Part shown: positions 25,247 through 32,899 of the stretch, in pieces
How positions within the stretch are numbered: position 1 is the first letter of the stretch
Layout: each line of letters starts with the position of its first letter
From: Bacillota bacterium
GTDB taxonomy: Bacteria; Bacillota; Clostridia; Lachnospirales; Lachnospiraceae
Assembly: GCA_023460575.1 (NCBI GenBank)
Contig: JAEWPQ010000242.1
Location: 1-32,983 of the forward strand
DNA: 32,983 bases
Direction: 5' to 3'
The notes under the pieces: model-generated
The model's input: the letters and a program-made list of their open reading frames with translations, nothing else
What the model was told of the DNA's origin: nothing
Database searches by the model: none
Translations under genes and position numbers: made by a program

Positions 25247-26284
25247 ATGAATAAAGTTGCTTTAATTACAGGGATTACAGGGCAGGATGGTTCATATTTA
25301 GCAGAGTTGCTACTAAATAAGGGATACGAGGTGCATGGTTTAGTACGAAGGCATAGTACTATTTGCACAGATCGAATTAAACATTTGTTGGATGACAAAT
25401 CACTGGGTAACCGTTTTTTACTACATTATGGAGATTTAACGGATTCATGTGGTTTGTTTAATCTTATTTCAAAAATTAGACCATGCGAAGTTTATAATCT
25501 TGCAGCTCAATCACATGTTGCGATTTCGTTTGAAGTACCAGAATATACTGCAGAGACTACTGGAGTAGGAACTATAAAGCTTTTAGAAGCAATTAGGCAG
25601 AGCAATATAAAATGTAAGTATTATCAAGCATCTACATCGGAATTATTTGGTGGCTTGCCCGAAACGGCGCCGCAAAGTGAAATGACTCCTTTTTATCCCA
25701 AAAGTCCGTATGGCGCCGCAAAATTATATTCCTATTGGATAACTGTCAATTATAGAGAATCCTATAATATGTTTGCATGTAATGGAATTCTATTTAATCA
25801 TGAATCACCAAGAAGGGGGACAGATTTCGTCACTAGAAAGATTACTTTGGCTGTTGCTAACATTTTAGCTGGCAAGCAAGAAAAGCTTATTCTTGGCAAT
25901 ATGGATGCTAAACGTGATTGGGGATATGCAGGGGATTATGTTGAGGGGATGTGGAGAATTTTACAACAGGAAATTCCGGGCGATTTTGTTCTTGCAACAA
26001 ATGAGACTCATACTGTTCGTGAGTTTGTTGAAGTAGCTTTTAGTGTGGTTGGTATAAATATAGAGTGGAATGGACAGGGGGTAGAGGAAAAAGGTTATGA
26101 CAAATTGACAGGTAAACAATTAATAGAAGTTGATCCACAATTTTTTAGACCAGCTGAAGTTGATTTGTTGTGGGGGGATTGCACTAAGGCAGAGAATGTA
26201 TTGGGCTGGAAAAGAAAAGTAGATTTTAATAACTTGGTTAAGCTAATGGTCGAATCAGATGTTGAATTGGTAAGAAAAATGTGA
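25247..26284 (+). CDS. gmd: GDP-mannose 4,6-dehydratase
   Basis: The product has 345 residues, the usual length. ALITGITGQDGSYLAELLLN is the classical Gmd N-terminal dinucleotide motif. VHGLVRRHST, DLTDSCGLFNLI, NLAAQSHVAISFEVPEYTAE, YQASTSELFGG (catalytic Thr/Ser and Glu) and SPYGAAKLYSYW (Tyr and Lys) follow, then ILFNHESPRRGTDFVTRKIT. It converts GDP-mannose to GDP-4-keto-6-deoxymannose, feeding the reductase upstream at 21892. Start at 25247 is supported by GAGGAGAG. An upstream in-frame extension to 25187 runs into transposon sequence and is rejected. The transposon remnant separates it from manC, so it may now depend on readthrough or on a promoter inside the element. It is the last plus-strand gene of this group. 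Confidence 0.93.
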   Translation: MNKVALITGITGQDGSYLAELLLNKGYEVHGLVRRHSTICTDRIKHLLDDKSLGNRFLLHYGDLTDSCGLFNLISKIRPCEVYNLAAQSHVAISFEVPEYTAETTGVGTIKLLEAIRQSNIKCKYYQASTSELFGGLPETAPQSEMTPFYPKSPYGAAKLYSYWITVNYRESYNMFACNGILFNHESPRRGTDFVTRKITLAVANILAGKQEKLILGNMDAKRDWGYAGDYVEGMWRILQQEIPGDFVLATNETHTVREFVEVAFSVVGINIEWNGQGVEEKGYDKLTGKQLIEVDPQFFRPAEVDLLWGDCTKAENVLGWKRKVDFNNLVKLMVESDVELVRKM

Positions 26285-26346
26285 TTATAATTGTTTTTAT
26301 TAATATATTGATTATTATGTTGTGATTAATAAATATCTAAAGATGT

Positions 26347-26383
26347 GGGGTACCATATGTTGTGCTTAAAATAATGGTACCCC
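26347..26383. repeat. Perfect 10-bp stem between convergent genes
   Basis: GGGGTACCAT and ATGGTACCCC pair perfectly around a 17-base loop between the converging gmd and phosphomutase genes. There is no T run on either strand, so it is not a textbook terminator, although a two-way transcription barrier is possible. The rest of 26285-26431 is AT-rich and empty. Confidence 0.55.
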
Positions 26384-26431
26384 GAGAAAAGAGACGAATA
26401 AATGAATAGTATAAAATAATTTAATATAACT

Positions 26432-28156
26432 CTAAATAGTGTATAATAACTGATCTATTTCTTTTATAATTACTTTTTCCAACGCTGTTGCGTTTTCCAT
26501 ACTGTCTCCATTAACTGAAAGGTATACTTTTAGTTTTGGCTCTGTTCCCGAAGGCCTAATAACTATGGAAGAATCATCAATTAATGAAAATTTCAAAACA
26601 TCTGATTTTGGAAGTCCATTGATGCCATTAAGATAGTCTTTAGCATCTATTACTTTCAGGTCTGCAAATTTCTCCAAATTATTATACCGGAAAAAATTCA
26701 TAATGCCTTTCATTTTCAGAGATCCTTCTGCCCTCTCAAATGTAAAACTATGGAGTGTATTTAGACAATAGCCGTACTTTTTATATAATTTATTTAGTAC
26801 CTCTGCCAAACTGATTCCCTGATGTCTGTAATAAGCAAACATTTCACATATCATTAGAGATGCATTAACAGCATCTTTATCTCTCACATAACCCCCTGTT
26901 AAATAGCCATAACTTTCCTCAAAACCAAAAATATACCGTTGTTCTTCGCCGTTATTTTGAAGAAGACTAATTTGTTCACCAATGAATTTAAATCCTGTTA
27001 ATACATCTATAACTTGGACTCCATAATTTTTTGCAATTTTTTTTACCATATCAGTAGTAACAATGGTTTTAACCATAATTGGGTCTTTAGGCATTTTATG
27101 ATGTTTTATTCTAAGCTTGCAAATGTAATCAAAAAGAAGCATTCCTACTTCATTTCCACTTAGTAGTAAATACTCTTTTTTATAACGTACTGCTATCCCT
27201 ACACGATCACAATCAGGATCAGTTGCCAGAATCAAATCGCTTCCAAGTTTTTTTGCATCACGTAGTCCTAATTCCAATGTTTCTTTAATTTCTGGATTCG
27301 GATATGGGCAGGTAGTGAAGTTACCATCTGGTTTTTCCTGCTCACTTACTACAGAAATATTAGTAAACCCATTTTTGGTTAGTACTTCCTTAACACATCT
27401 TAGACCAGAACCATTCAATGGTGTGTAAACAATTGATAATTTTTTTTCTATTTCATCAACACATAAAGACTGAGATGATACCGCTTCAATGTATTCTCTT
27501 ACAACATCATTTGTTATATATGTTATCTTTTCTTGGGCTACTGCTTCATCAAATTTTATTATCTTTACATCTGTGAAAATATCCAATGCATTAATTTCTT
27601 TATAAATACAATTAGCCGTTTCTGTCGTTATTTGACCGCCATCACTACCATAAACTTTATATCCATTATATTTAGCAGGATTATGGCTGGCGGTTATTAC
27701 AACACCGCCTGAGCACTTTAAATATCTTACAGCAAAGGATAACGCCGGTGTAGGCATCAATTCTGGGTAAATATAGACTTTTATCCCGTTTGCCGCGTAT
27801 ACTTCAGCTGCTTTTTTAGCAAAAACATCTGATTTTATTCTACTATCATAAGCAATTGCTATAGAAGGAGATTTTTCACGTGCTTTAAGAAAATTGCTAT
27901 ATCCTTGGGAGGCTTTAGCTACTGTATAAATATTCATTCGATTTGTGCCAGCTCCAATAATACCACGAAGACCTCCCGTTCCGAATTCTAAATCACGATA
28001 AAACCGATCTTCAATTTCTTTATCCAAATTTTTAATACTTTCCAATTCAACATTTAAATCTGAATCAGATAATTTTTTTGTTGTCCATTGATTCCATTTA
28101 TTAAATATTTCTTCTTTCATATTATTTTGCTGTATATATTTATGAGTCAAATACAT
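26432..28156 (-). CDS. Phosphohexomutase (phosphoglucomutase/phosphomannomutase)
   Basis: The product has 574 residues, typical for Firmicutes enzymes of the alpha-D-phosphohexomutase family. All four signature regions are present: the catalytic phosphoserine loop VVITASHNPAKYNGYK, the metal loop ATDPDCDRVGIAV, the sugar-recognition loop FGFEESYGYLTG, and the phosphate-binding RPSGTEPKLKVYL near the C-terminus. It interconverts hexose 6-phosphate and 1-phosphate. In this setting it probably supplies mannose 1-phosphate to ManC, though glucose 1-phosphate is equally possible. AAAGGAAAAGT directly precedes ATG 28156; the alternative ATG 28120 has no ribosome site. It is on the opposite strand to gmd and divergent from the acyltransferase. 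GC content is higher than in the core operon, which suggests an older resident gene. Confidence 0.9.
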   Translation of the reverse strand: MYLTHKYIQQNNMKEEIFNKWNQWTTKKLSDSDLNVELESIKNLDKEIEDRFYRDLEFGTGGLRGIIGAGTNRMNIYTVAKASQGYSNFLKAREKSPSIAIAYDSRIKSDVFAKKAAEVYAANGIKVYIYPELMPTPALSFAVRYLKCSGGVVITASHNPAKYNGYKVYGSDGGQITTETANCIYKEINALDIFTDVKIIKFDEAVAQEKITYITNDVVREYIEAVSSQSLCVDEIEKKLSIVYTPLNGSGLRCVKEVLTKNGFTNISVVSEQEKPDGNFTTCPYPNPEIKETLELGLRDAKKLGSDLILATDPDCDRVGIAVRYKKEYLLLSGNEVGMLLFDYICKLRIKHHKMPKDPIMVKTIVTTDMVKKIAKNYGVQVIDVLTGFKFIGEQISLLQNNGEEQRYIFGFEESYGYLTGGYVRDKDAVNASLMICEMFAYYRHQGISLAEVLNKLYKKYGYCLNTLHSFTFERAEGSLKMKGIMNFFRYNNLEKFADLKVIDAKDYLNGINGLPKSDVLKFSLIDDSSIVIRPSGTEPKLKVYLSVNGDSMENATALEKVIIKEIDQLLYTI

Positions 28157-28204
28157 ACTTTTCCTTTCTTTATTATTTAATATATTTAGATTATTAAGCT
28201 ATAA

Positions 28205-28239
28205 TAGTTATCATAAGTTTTTATGAAGTCAATGATAAC
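28205..28239 (-). promoter_or_regulatory. Candidate promoter with overlapping 8-bp inverted repeat upstream of the phosphohexomutase
   Basis: GTTATCAT (28207-28214) and ATGATAAC (28232-28239) form a perfect inverted repeat spaced by 17 bp, with TCATAA/TTATGA nested inside it. On the minus strand TTGACT (28227-28232) and a weak -10 TAACTA (28205-28210), 16 bp apart, lie within the repeat. It could be an operator covering the promoter. No binding protein is known to me. Confidence 0.35.
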
Positions 28240-28299
28240 ATCCATCTAAATCTCATTATTTATATTACCACAAAGGTCGATCTTAGTAAATTATTAACT

Positions 28300-28328
28300 T
28301 TGATTTAGTAGTTAAAACATGGTATACT
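28300..28328 (+). promoter_or_regulatory. Promoter of the acyltransferase gene
   Basis: TTGATT (28300-28305) and TATACT (28323-28328) are 17 bp apart and lie about 43 bp before the ATG at 28371, whose ribosome site is AGGGGAAT. Confidence 0.65.
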
Positions 28329-28370
28329 ACTTTAGAACCTTAAATAATAGTGAAATAGGGGAATTAAATA

Positions 28371-29447
28371 ATGGAGTTGACGAAAGAAAGATATATTGGG
28401 GTAGATGCGTTAAGGGGATTGATGTCAATAATTATAGCTTATGTATATCATTATGGAATAGTTTTTGGAGTTAGACCTTTTGTAAACCATGGTTTTGCTT
28501 TTTTTTATGATTATGCATGGTTAGGAGTAGAAACCTTTTTTTCGATTTCAGGTTTTATGATGTATATTGTTTATGAAAAAAAAATAAGAAATTCAGAAAT
28601 TACTATCGAAACATTTTTATTAAAAAGAGTAATAAAATTATATCCTTTAATGATTTTGACAACGTGTATAGCAGCGCTCGGACAATGGACAGGATATATA
28701 ATATTAGGAAAATTTCCATGTCTTGATATAGGAGATACACGAAATACCTTTTATGCATTTATTTTAAATATTTTGGGGTTACAGAGTGGTTGGTTTTCAA
28801 ATTTTGACAGTACATCAATTAATGGACCTACTTGGTATATTAGTATTTTATTTGTTTGTTATATAGTATTCTTCATAATAATTAAAATAAGTAAAAATAA
28901 AAAAAATGAAGTAATATTTATTATTGCTTTAGCTATTTTGGGCTTACAATTGATAAACTATCCTTTAAACTTTCCACTATTATACTGGTCATCGGGAAGA
29001 GGTTATTTATCATTTTCAACTGGCGTATTACTTGCCGTTTTTTCAAGTGTTAATAAAATAAATAAAAAACATATATTAAGTATAACAATTATTATTATTT
29101 TAACACTATATATGATTAAAATAAATTTAGTTGGAAATATATTTCCCATTGTAGGATTAATAATAAGCCCTTCATTTTTATATATTGTGTTATACTCGAA
29201 TTTTATTAATAAAATTGCCAAACTTAAAGTATTAAAATATATGGGCAAAATATCGCTATCAGTTTATTTGTGGAATATACCATTATATATTTTAATTAAT
29301 CTAATTAATCAAACATTAAAATTAAATATAGACTACTCTAAAAAATTAACTTATATTTTAATTAATAGTATAGCATTACTAATATCAATATTTTCATATG
29401 AGTTATTTGAAAAACCAATATATAAATTATTGAAAATAAAACATTGA
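28371..29447 (+). CDS. Membrane acyltransferase, acyltransferase-3 family (OafA-like)
   Basis: This integral membrane protein has 358 residues and about ten helices. The N-terminus IGVDALRGLMSIIIAYVYHY carries the family's RG motif and the catalytic-type histidine region. LGVETFFSISGFMMY is the second conserved stretch, and GPTWYISILFVCY and SLSVYLWNIPLYI mark later helices. Such proteins acylate sugar residues, commonly O-acetylating exported polysaccharides. There is no periplasmic SGNH domain. It stands alone with its own promoter and terminator, so it may decorate the glycan of this locus or another one. Strong AT bias matches the core operon and suggests common ancestry of transfer. The acyl donor and target residue are unknown. 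Confidence 0.85.
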   Translation: MELTKERYIGVDALRGLMSIIIAYVYHYGIVFGVRPFVNHGFAFFYDYAWLGVETFFSISGFMMYIVYEKKIRNSEITIETFLLKRVIKLYPLMILTTCIAALGQWTGYIILGKFPCLDIGDTRNTFYAFILNILGLQSGWFSNFDSTSINGPTWYISILFVCYIVFFIIIKISKNKKNEVIFIIALAILGLQLINYPLNFPLLYWSSGRGYLSFSTGVLLAVFSSVNKINKKHILSITIIIILTLYMIKINLVGNIFPIVGLIISPSFLYIVLYSNFINKIAKLKVLKYMGKISLSVYLWNIPLYILINLINQTLKLNIDYSKKLTYILINSIALLISIFSYELFEKPIYKLLKIKH

Positions 29448-29468
29448 ATTAAATGTTTTTCCTTTTCA
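29438..29468 (+). terminator. Terminator overlapping the acyltransferase stop codon
   Basis: AAAACATT and AATGTTTT form an 8-bp stem around GAATTA, followed by a T/C-rich tract (TCCTTTTC). The stop codon lies inside the hairpin. The stem is AT-rich, so strength is moderate. Confidence 0.5.
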
Positions 29469-29571
29469 AATCTGTTTTATATAGAATTATGTGTGGATGC
29501 GGACATAAAGGTAAACTATATAGGGAGTCTTTCAATTCGTTATGGTAAGTTTCTGATTTAATTATGTTATC

Positions 29572-29653
29572 AGACATGTTCTATAGCCTTCTTTGTGAGA
29601 TTTGGAGTGGTGACGTTATTTCAACAAATGGCTATAGTACATGTCTTTTTTTA
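29572..29653 (+). terminator. Long hairpin followed by a T run in an otherwise empty gap
   Basis: A 17-base arm (29572-29588, AGACATGTTCTATAGCC) pairs with 29630-29646 with a single mismatch. The loop is 41 bases, and the right arm runs straight into six T residues. This looks like a terminator or the end of a small RNA gene, although the loop is long. Nothing else in 29469-29877 could be assigned. A short frame there (29595-29792) has no ribosome site, and the translation near 29740-29810 (EYHAYAASKKAPFHIKCKPA) matches nothing I know. Confidence 0.4.
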
Positions 29654-29877
29654 TGAAATTTTCCGAAATTTATTATATGTTAGCTATACTGTGTTAAATG
29701 AGAAACAGAACATACCATTCGGTTTTAGCATGCACAACTCCGCGAGAATATCATGCCTATGCAGCTTCGAAGAAGGCTCCCTTTCATATTAAATGCAAGC
29801 CTGCAAAGACAATGTAATAACTGTCTGTCTCCCAAGTGATAACGTAATTAATTCTTGAACTGTGATCGATAAAAAAG

Positions 29878-31050
29878 CTAATTAAGTATGCTGCTATAAA
29901 TATCAAACATAACCTCTTTAACTCTATTCTGACTAAATTGCTCTGCTCTATCCGTATTTTTTTTACCCATTTCTTTTAACAATTTTTTATCCTGTAATAT
30001 TAAATGGATGGCATGACTATGTGAAATTACATCATCCGCAAGCTTGATCAAAATACCTCCATCGCACACATCTATTTTATCCTCTGCACATTTACCCATT
30101 AAATCTCTACTTCCACGTATATCCGAACAAATAACTGGCAGGCCGTATGCCATTGCCTCTAATAAGGCCATTGGCAGCCCCTCCTGATATGAAGGAAATA
30201 TAAATAAGTTTGCAATTTGAAAAATCTCCATCATGTCATTTCGGTACCCTAAAAAGGAAATATAATCGGAGACGTTGAGACTATCAGCTAAGTCTTTCAG
30301 ATAACCATCCAGTACTCCTTGACCACAAATAATGTAATGAAAAGGAACTGAAGCGTAATTGTCTTTATAATTTCGAATCGCTCTAATAATTGTTTCGTGA
30401 TTTTTGCGTTTTATTAATTCTCCTGAAGATAATAGAATGAATTTATCTGCAGGAAGTCCAAGTTCCTGCTTTTTTCGATTTATGTCGATTGTCTTTAGCT
30501 CTTTATCGATATCTAAACCTACTCCTGGAATGTAGCTGATATGCCTTGCATGAAAGTGTTTTTTAGCTCTTTCGTAATCTTCCTGATTAATACATATAAG
30601 CTGGTCTGTAAAGTAAGAAAGTAGTTTTTCTACGGGATAGTAAAATAACCAATTGATATAAGAAGCACCCTTAAAAAAGTGAAACCCGTGAGCAGTATAT
30701 ATAACAGGACGGGTTTTTGTTGCGTGTGCCGCGAGCCTGGCAATTACACTGCCCATTGGCGTATGACAATGCACAAGATCAAAGTGTTCATCCATCATTA
30801 ATTGTTTTAATTGATGATAGACTTTTATATTTTGAATTTTAAATGGACTGCGTACAAAATCGATCTGATGTTGAATGATCCCGGTACCTTTTAGACGTTG
30901 GTTATCGTTTCCATAGGAGGGTGTATTATAATTGGTAGCATAATGAATTTCATATCCCATATTTTGCAGGATATGAACATTTGACATTTCAAATTGCGGA
31001 ACGAATCCACTTACTGTTGTAACTAAAAGGGCTTTTTTTTGTAATTTCAT
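29878..31050 (-). CDS. Family 4 glycosyltransferase
   Basis: The product has 390 residues and a GT-B fold. The N-terminal domain starts KKALLVTTVSGFVPQFEMSN, then HFDLVHCHTPMGSVIARLAA and VIYTAHGFHFFKGASYINWL. The C-terminal domain has FILLSSGELIKRKNHETIIR, YIICGQGVLDGYLKDLA, ISFLGYRNDMMEIFQIANLF, and the retaining GT4 motif PSYQEGLPMALLEAMAYGLP (the EX7E pair). It is similar in character to EpsD-type enzymes of exopolysaccharide clusters. The start at 31050 follows AAGGAAAAAAT. It is transcribed opposite to the core operon and separated from it by the acyltransferase, so it may be cotranscribed with nothing else here. GC content is higher than in the core. Donor and acceptor are unknown. Confidence 0.88.
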   Translation of the reverse strand: MKLQKKALLVTTVSGFVPQFEMSNVHILQNMGYEIHYATNYNTPSYGNDNQRLKGTGIIQHQIDFVRSPFKIQNIKVYHQLKQLMMDEHFDLVHCHTPMGSVIARLAAHATKTRPVIYTAHGFHFFKGASYINWLFYYPVEKLLSYFTDQLICINQEDYERAKKHFHARHISYIPGVGLDIDKELKTIDINRKKQELGLPADKFILLSSGELIKRKNHETIIRAIRNYKDNYASVPFHYIICGQGVLDGYLKDLADSLNVSDYISFLGYRNDMMEIFQIANLFIFPSYQEGLPMALLEAMAYGLPVICSDIRGSRDLMGKCAEDKIDVCDGGILIKLADDVISHSHAIHLILQDKKLLKEMGKKNTDRAEQFSQNRVKEVMFDIYSSILN

Positions 31051-31194
31051 ATTTTTTCCTTAAACAATATATAAATAAATGGGCTGGATAATTGATTAGA
31101 TAGCAATCGGCATAGGGTTTTTAGTTCGAAATTATAATAAAATTTATTCATATCGTATACTTGTAGTGGTCAAGCATTTTTGTAACACCACCGC

Positions 31195-31533
31195 CTAAAT
31201 TGCCCAATCGCCATATCTCTTTTCGTACGGTGTTAAATATCCGTTATATAAATACGGACGGATTTTATTGTACCAACTGTACGCAAACTGATTAACTGCA
31301 TCATCAAGATCCTTATCTGTTCGAAAGTTGTACTGATAAATCAGCTCAGCTTTTAAAGTATTATAATAACGTTCCATCGGAGCATTATCATATGGAGTTC
31401 CGGCACGACTCATACTTTGCGTAATTCTCTGCATCTCACAAAAACTTGTGAAATCAATGGCTATGAATTGGACGCCCTGATCTGAGTGAAGGATCAGTTG
31501 CGAAGTATCGCAGTGCTGAGTTGTATTAGTCAA
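31195..31533 (-). pseudogene. IS3-family orfB (integrase) C-terminal fragment
   Basis: The translation contains LILHSDQGVQFIAIDFTSFC, QSMSRAGTPYDNAPMERYYN (the terminal catalytic Asp and Glu region) and LIYQYNFRTDKDLDDAVNQF ending YLTPYEKRYGDWAI. These are typical of IS150-type transposases. About two thirds of orfB, including the HTH_21 region and the first catalytic Asp, is gone, since orfA ends only about 16 bp before this frame. Confidence 0.8.
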
Positions 31534-31548
31534 TTAATCGATATGCCT

Positions 31549-31828
31549 CTAATCGATTTCCTTCGCAAAGAAAGCCGCTGCTTTTTTTAGAAGTCGTTTT
31601 CCTTTTCAAGTTCAGCCTTTTCCTGGCGAAGCTTACGAACTTCTTCTATTAATTCTAACTGAGATTTGGCATCATCATCTGTTTGGCATTCTTCACGGTA
31701 TGCACGTACCCAATTTAAAATTAAGGCTTTGGATACGCCATATTCTGCAGCAAGACTTGCAATAGTCCTTCCTTCTTGGATATGCTGCTTACAATTTTTT
31801 TGCGCGTAGCATCTGAAAACTGTGTCAT
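31549..31828 (-). pseudogene. IS3-family orfA remnant, frameshifted
   Basis: After AGGAGTAACACA the frame starts MTQFSDATRKKI and then needs a frame change to continue CKQHIQEGRTIASLAAEYGV, SKALILNWVRAYREECQTDD and LIEEVRKLRQEKAELEKEND, an HTH plus coiled-coil typical of IS3 OrfA. Near 31590 the usual DFLKKAAAFFAKEID reads DF-stop because of a missing T next to an A run, a second frameshift. Confidence 0.7.
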
Positions 31829-32018
31829 TGTGTTACTCCTTTTCTAATGAATATTCTAACTCATTAGGCATGAGTGTTACAACTTTAATATACCATTACA
31901 ACTTTCACCAGTAGTGTTCAGCTTTAAATCTGAGCACTTGGTTAATATTATAACTGTATTATACAAGAACGGAGAATAAAAGTAAACGTTTGACATTGGC
32001 ACTAACATACCTCCCAAA

Positions 32019-32675
32019 TTAAAACAACTCCACCCTCACCAAAACAACCCGATTCCCCGCAATCTGAATAATCCCTTCCTCTACCATATTCTTAAACTCC
32101 CTGGAAACCGAAGGTCTCGCAACCCCAATGATATCTGCAATAGCCACCTTGGAATGCCGCAATTGAAAAGTGTTCGTCTGGCACAAACGATATTCTTGTG
32201 ATAAATACTGGATCAGTTTAGAGCGCACATCTTTATATTGAATCATTTTCAGCTTTTTTTGAAAAACATGCATTCTTTCTGATAGAAAAGAGATAAAATT
32301 ATCATTAAAAACTGAATTATTCTTTATGAGCTTGTGTATCTGTGCGAAAGATAGATACAGCACCTGACTCTCTTTTAATGAAACCAGAGTAAACGGATAC
32401 TCCGGTTTTTCAGATTTATAAAGCGCAGCACCAAAGACATCATTAGCTTCAAACATATTAATGACTAAAAGATCACCGTCAGCATTAATCAACTGCGAAG
32501 CCAATGTGCCGTATAAAATAAAACCAATGGAATTGCAGACAGCACCTGCCTGTACAATAATTGTCCCCTTTTTATAGGTTTCTATCACACATGTTTCAGA
32601 CTCTATCAGTTTTCTTAAAATATCTTCATTTATGTCTTTAAATAAGGGATTGCCTGATAAAAGTTTTATATCCAT
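32019..32675 (-). CDS. Crp/Fnr-family transcriptional regulator
   Basis: The product has 218 residues. Residues about 15-125 form a cyclic-nucleotide-binding-type beta barrel (KKGTIIVQAGAVCNSIGFIL, YGTLASQLINADGDLLVINM, FEANDVFGAALY). A long helix (about 130-160) leads to a winged HTH (RHSKVAIADIIGVARPSVSR EFKNMVEEGI). The PSVSRE recognition helix is typical of Crp/Fnr proteins. There is no FNR-style N-terminal cysteine cluster. The phosphate-binding pattern of true cAMP receptors is not conserved, so the ligand is unknown. GGGGGTATCGGA precedes ATG 32675. A perfect 16-bp palindrome lies in its leader, suggesting self-control. Its link to the glycan genes, beyond an IS remnant, is only by position. 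Confidence 0.9.
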   Translation of the reverse strand: MDIKLLSGNPLFKDINEDILRKLIESETCVIETYKKGTIIVQAGAVCNSIGFILYGTLASQLINADGDLLVINMFEANDVFGAALYKSEKPEYPFTLVSLKESQVLYLSFAQIHKLIKNNSVFNDNFISFLSERMHVFQKKLKMIQYKDVRSKLIQYLSQEYRLCQTNTFQLRHSKVAIADIIGVARPSVSREFKNMVEEGIIQIAGNRVVLVRVELF

Positions 32676-32698
32676 TCCGATACCCCCAGACTAAAATG

Positions 32699-32714
32699 TG
32701 TAACAGCTGTTACA
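32699..32714. promoter_or_regulatory. Perfect 16-bp palindromic operator candidate (Crp/Fnr-type)
   Basis: TGTAACAGCTGTTACA is fully self-complementary. It lies 24 bp upstream of the regulator's start codon and about 13-28 bp past the predicted transcription start. Crp/Fnr proteins bind such two-fold symmetric sites, and the position after the promoter suggests autorepression. Confidence 0.55.
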
Positions 32715-32733
32715 GTATTTTCCTATAAAATCA

Positions 32734-32761
32734 AGTATACTATAAAAAAACCATAATTCAA
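32734..32761 (-). promoter_or_regulatory. Promoter of the Crp/Fnr-family regulator
   Basis: On the minus strand TTGAAT (32756-32761) and TATACT (32734-32739) are 16 bp apart, about 60 bp upstream of the start codon. Confidence 0.5.
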
Positions 32762-32791
32762 ATATGTATTAAAATAAATGTAAGAGATGTA

Positions 32792-32899
32792 AGAGATCAG
32801 GAGCTGAAAGGGTTGATTCAACTGCTGTAAAAGTACCAGCTCCTATCTATATATAAATGATCTCTCGGAATCTTGAGGAATCATGCCAGCGTAGCTGGC
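32792..32899. other. Structured intergenic region with nested and tandem stems
   Basis: AGAGATCA (32792-32799) pairs with TGATCTCT (32858-32865). Directly inside it GGAGCTG (32800-32806) pairs with CAGCTCC (32837-32843), and a small GTTG/CAAC stem (32812-32822) caps it. A separate perfect hairpin GCCAGC-GTA-GCTGGC follows at 32885-32899. No reading frame overlaps. It could be a small RNA, a leader element of a gene beyond the window, or a repeat unit. Confidence 0.4.

Larger units (their letters stand above)
31164..31913 (-). mobile_element. IS3-family (IS150-like) insertion sequence remnant with terminal repeats
   Basis: The two ends carry imperfect inverted repeats. The left is TAGTGGTCAAG followed by TTGTAA (31164-31185). 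The right, read from the minus strand, is TACTGGTGAAAG followed by TTGTAA (31913-31896). A nested exact pair TTGTAACAC (31180-31188) and GTGTTACAA (31874-31882) is also present. Between them lie a frameshifted orfA and a truncated orfB, which makes this an internally deleted copy of about 750 bp. Confidence 0.65.

Noticed and set aside
29595..29792. 65-residue plus-strand frame as a gene
   Set aside because: There is no ribosome site, the frame runs through the hairpin loop and right arm, and the translation has no recognisable pattern.
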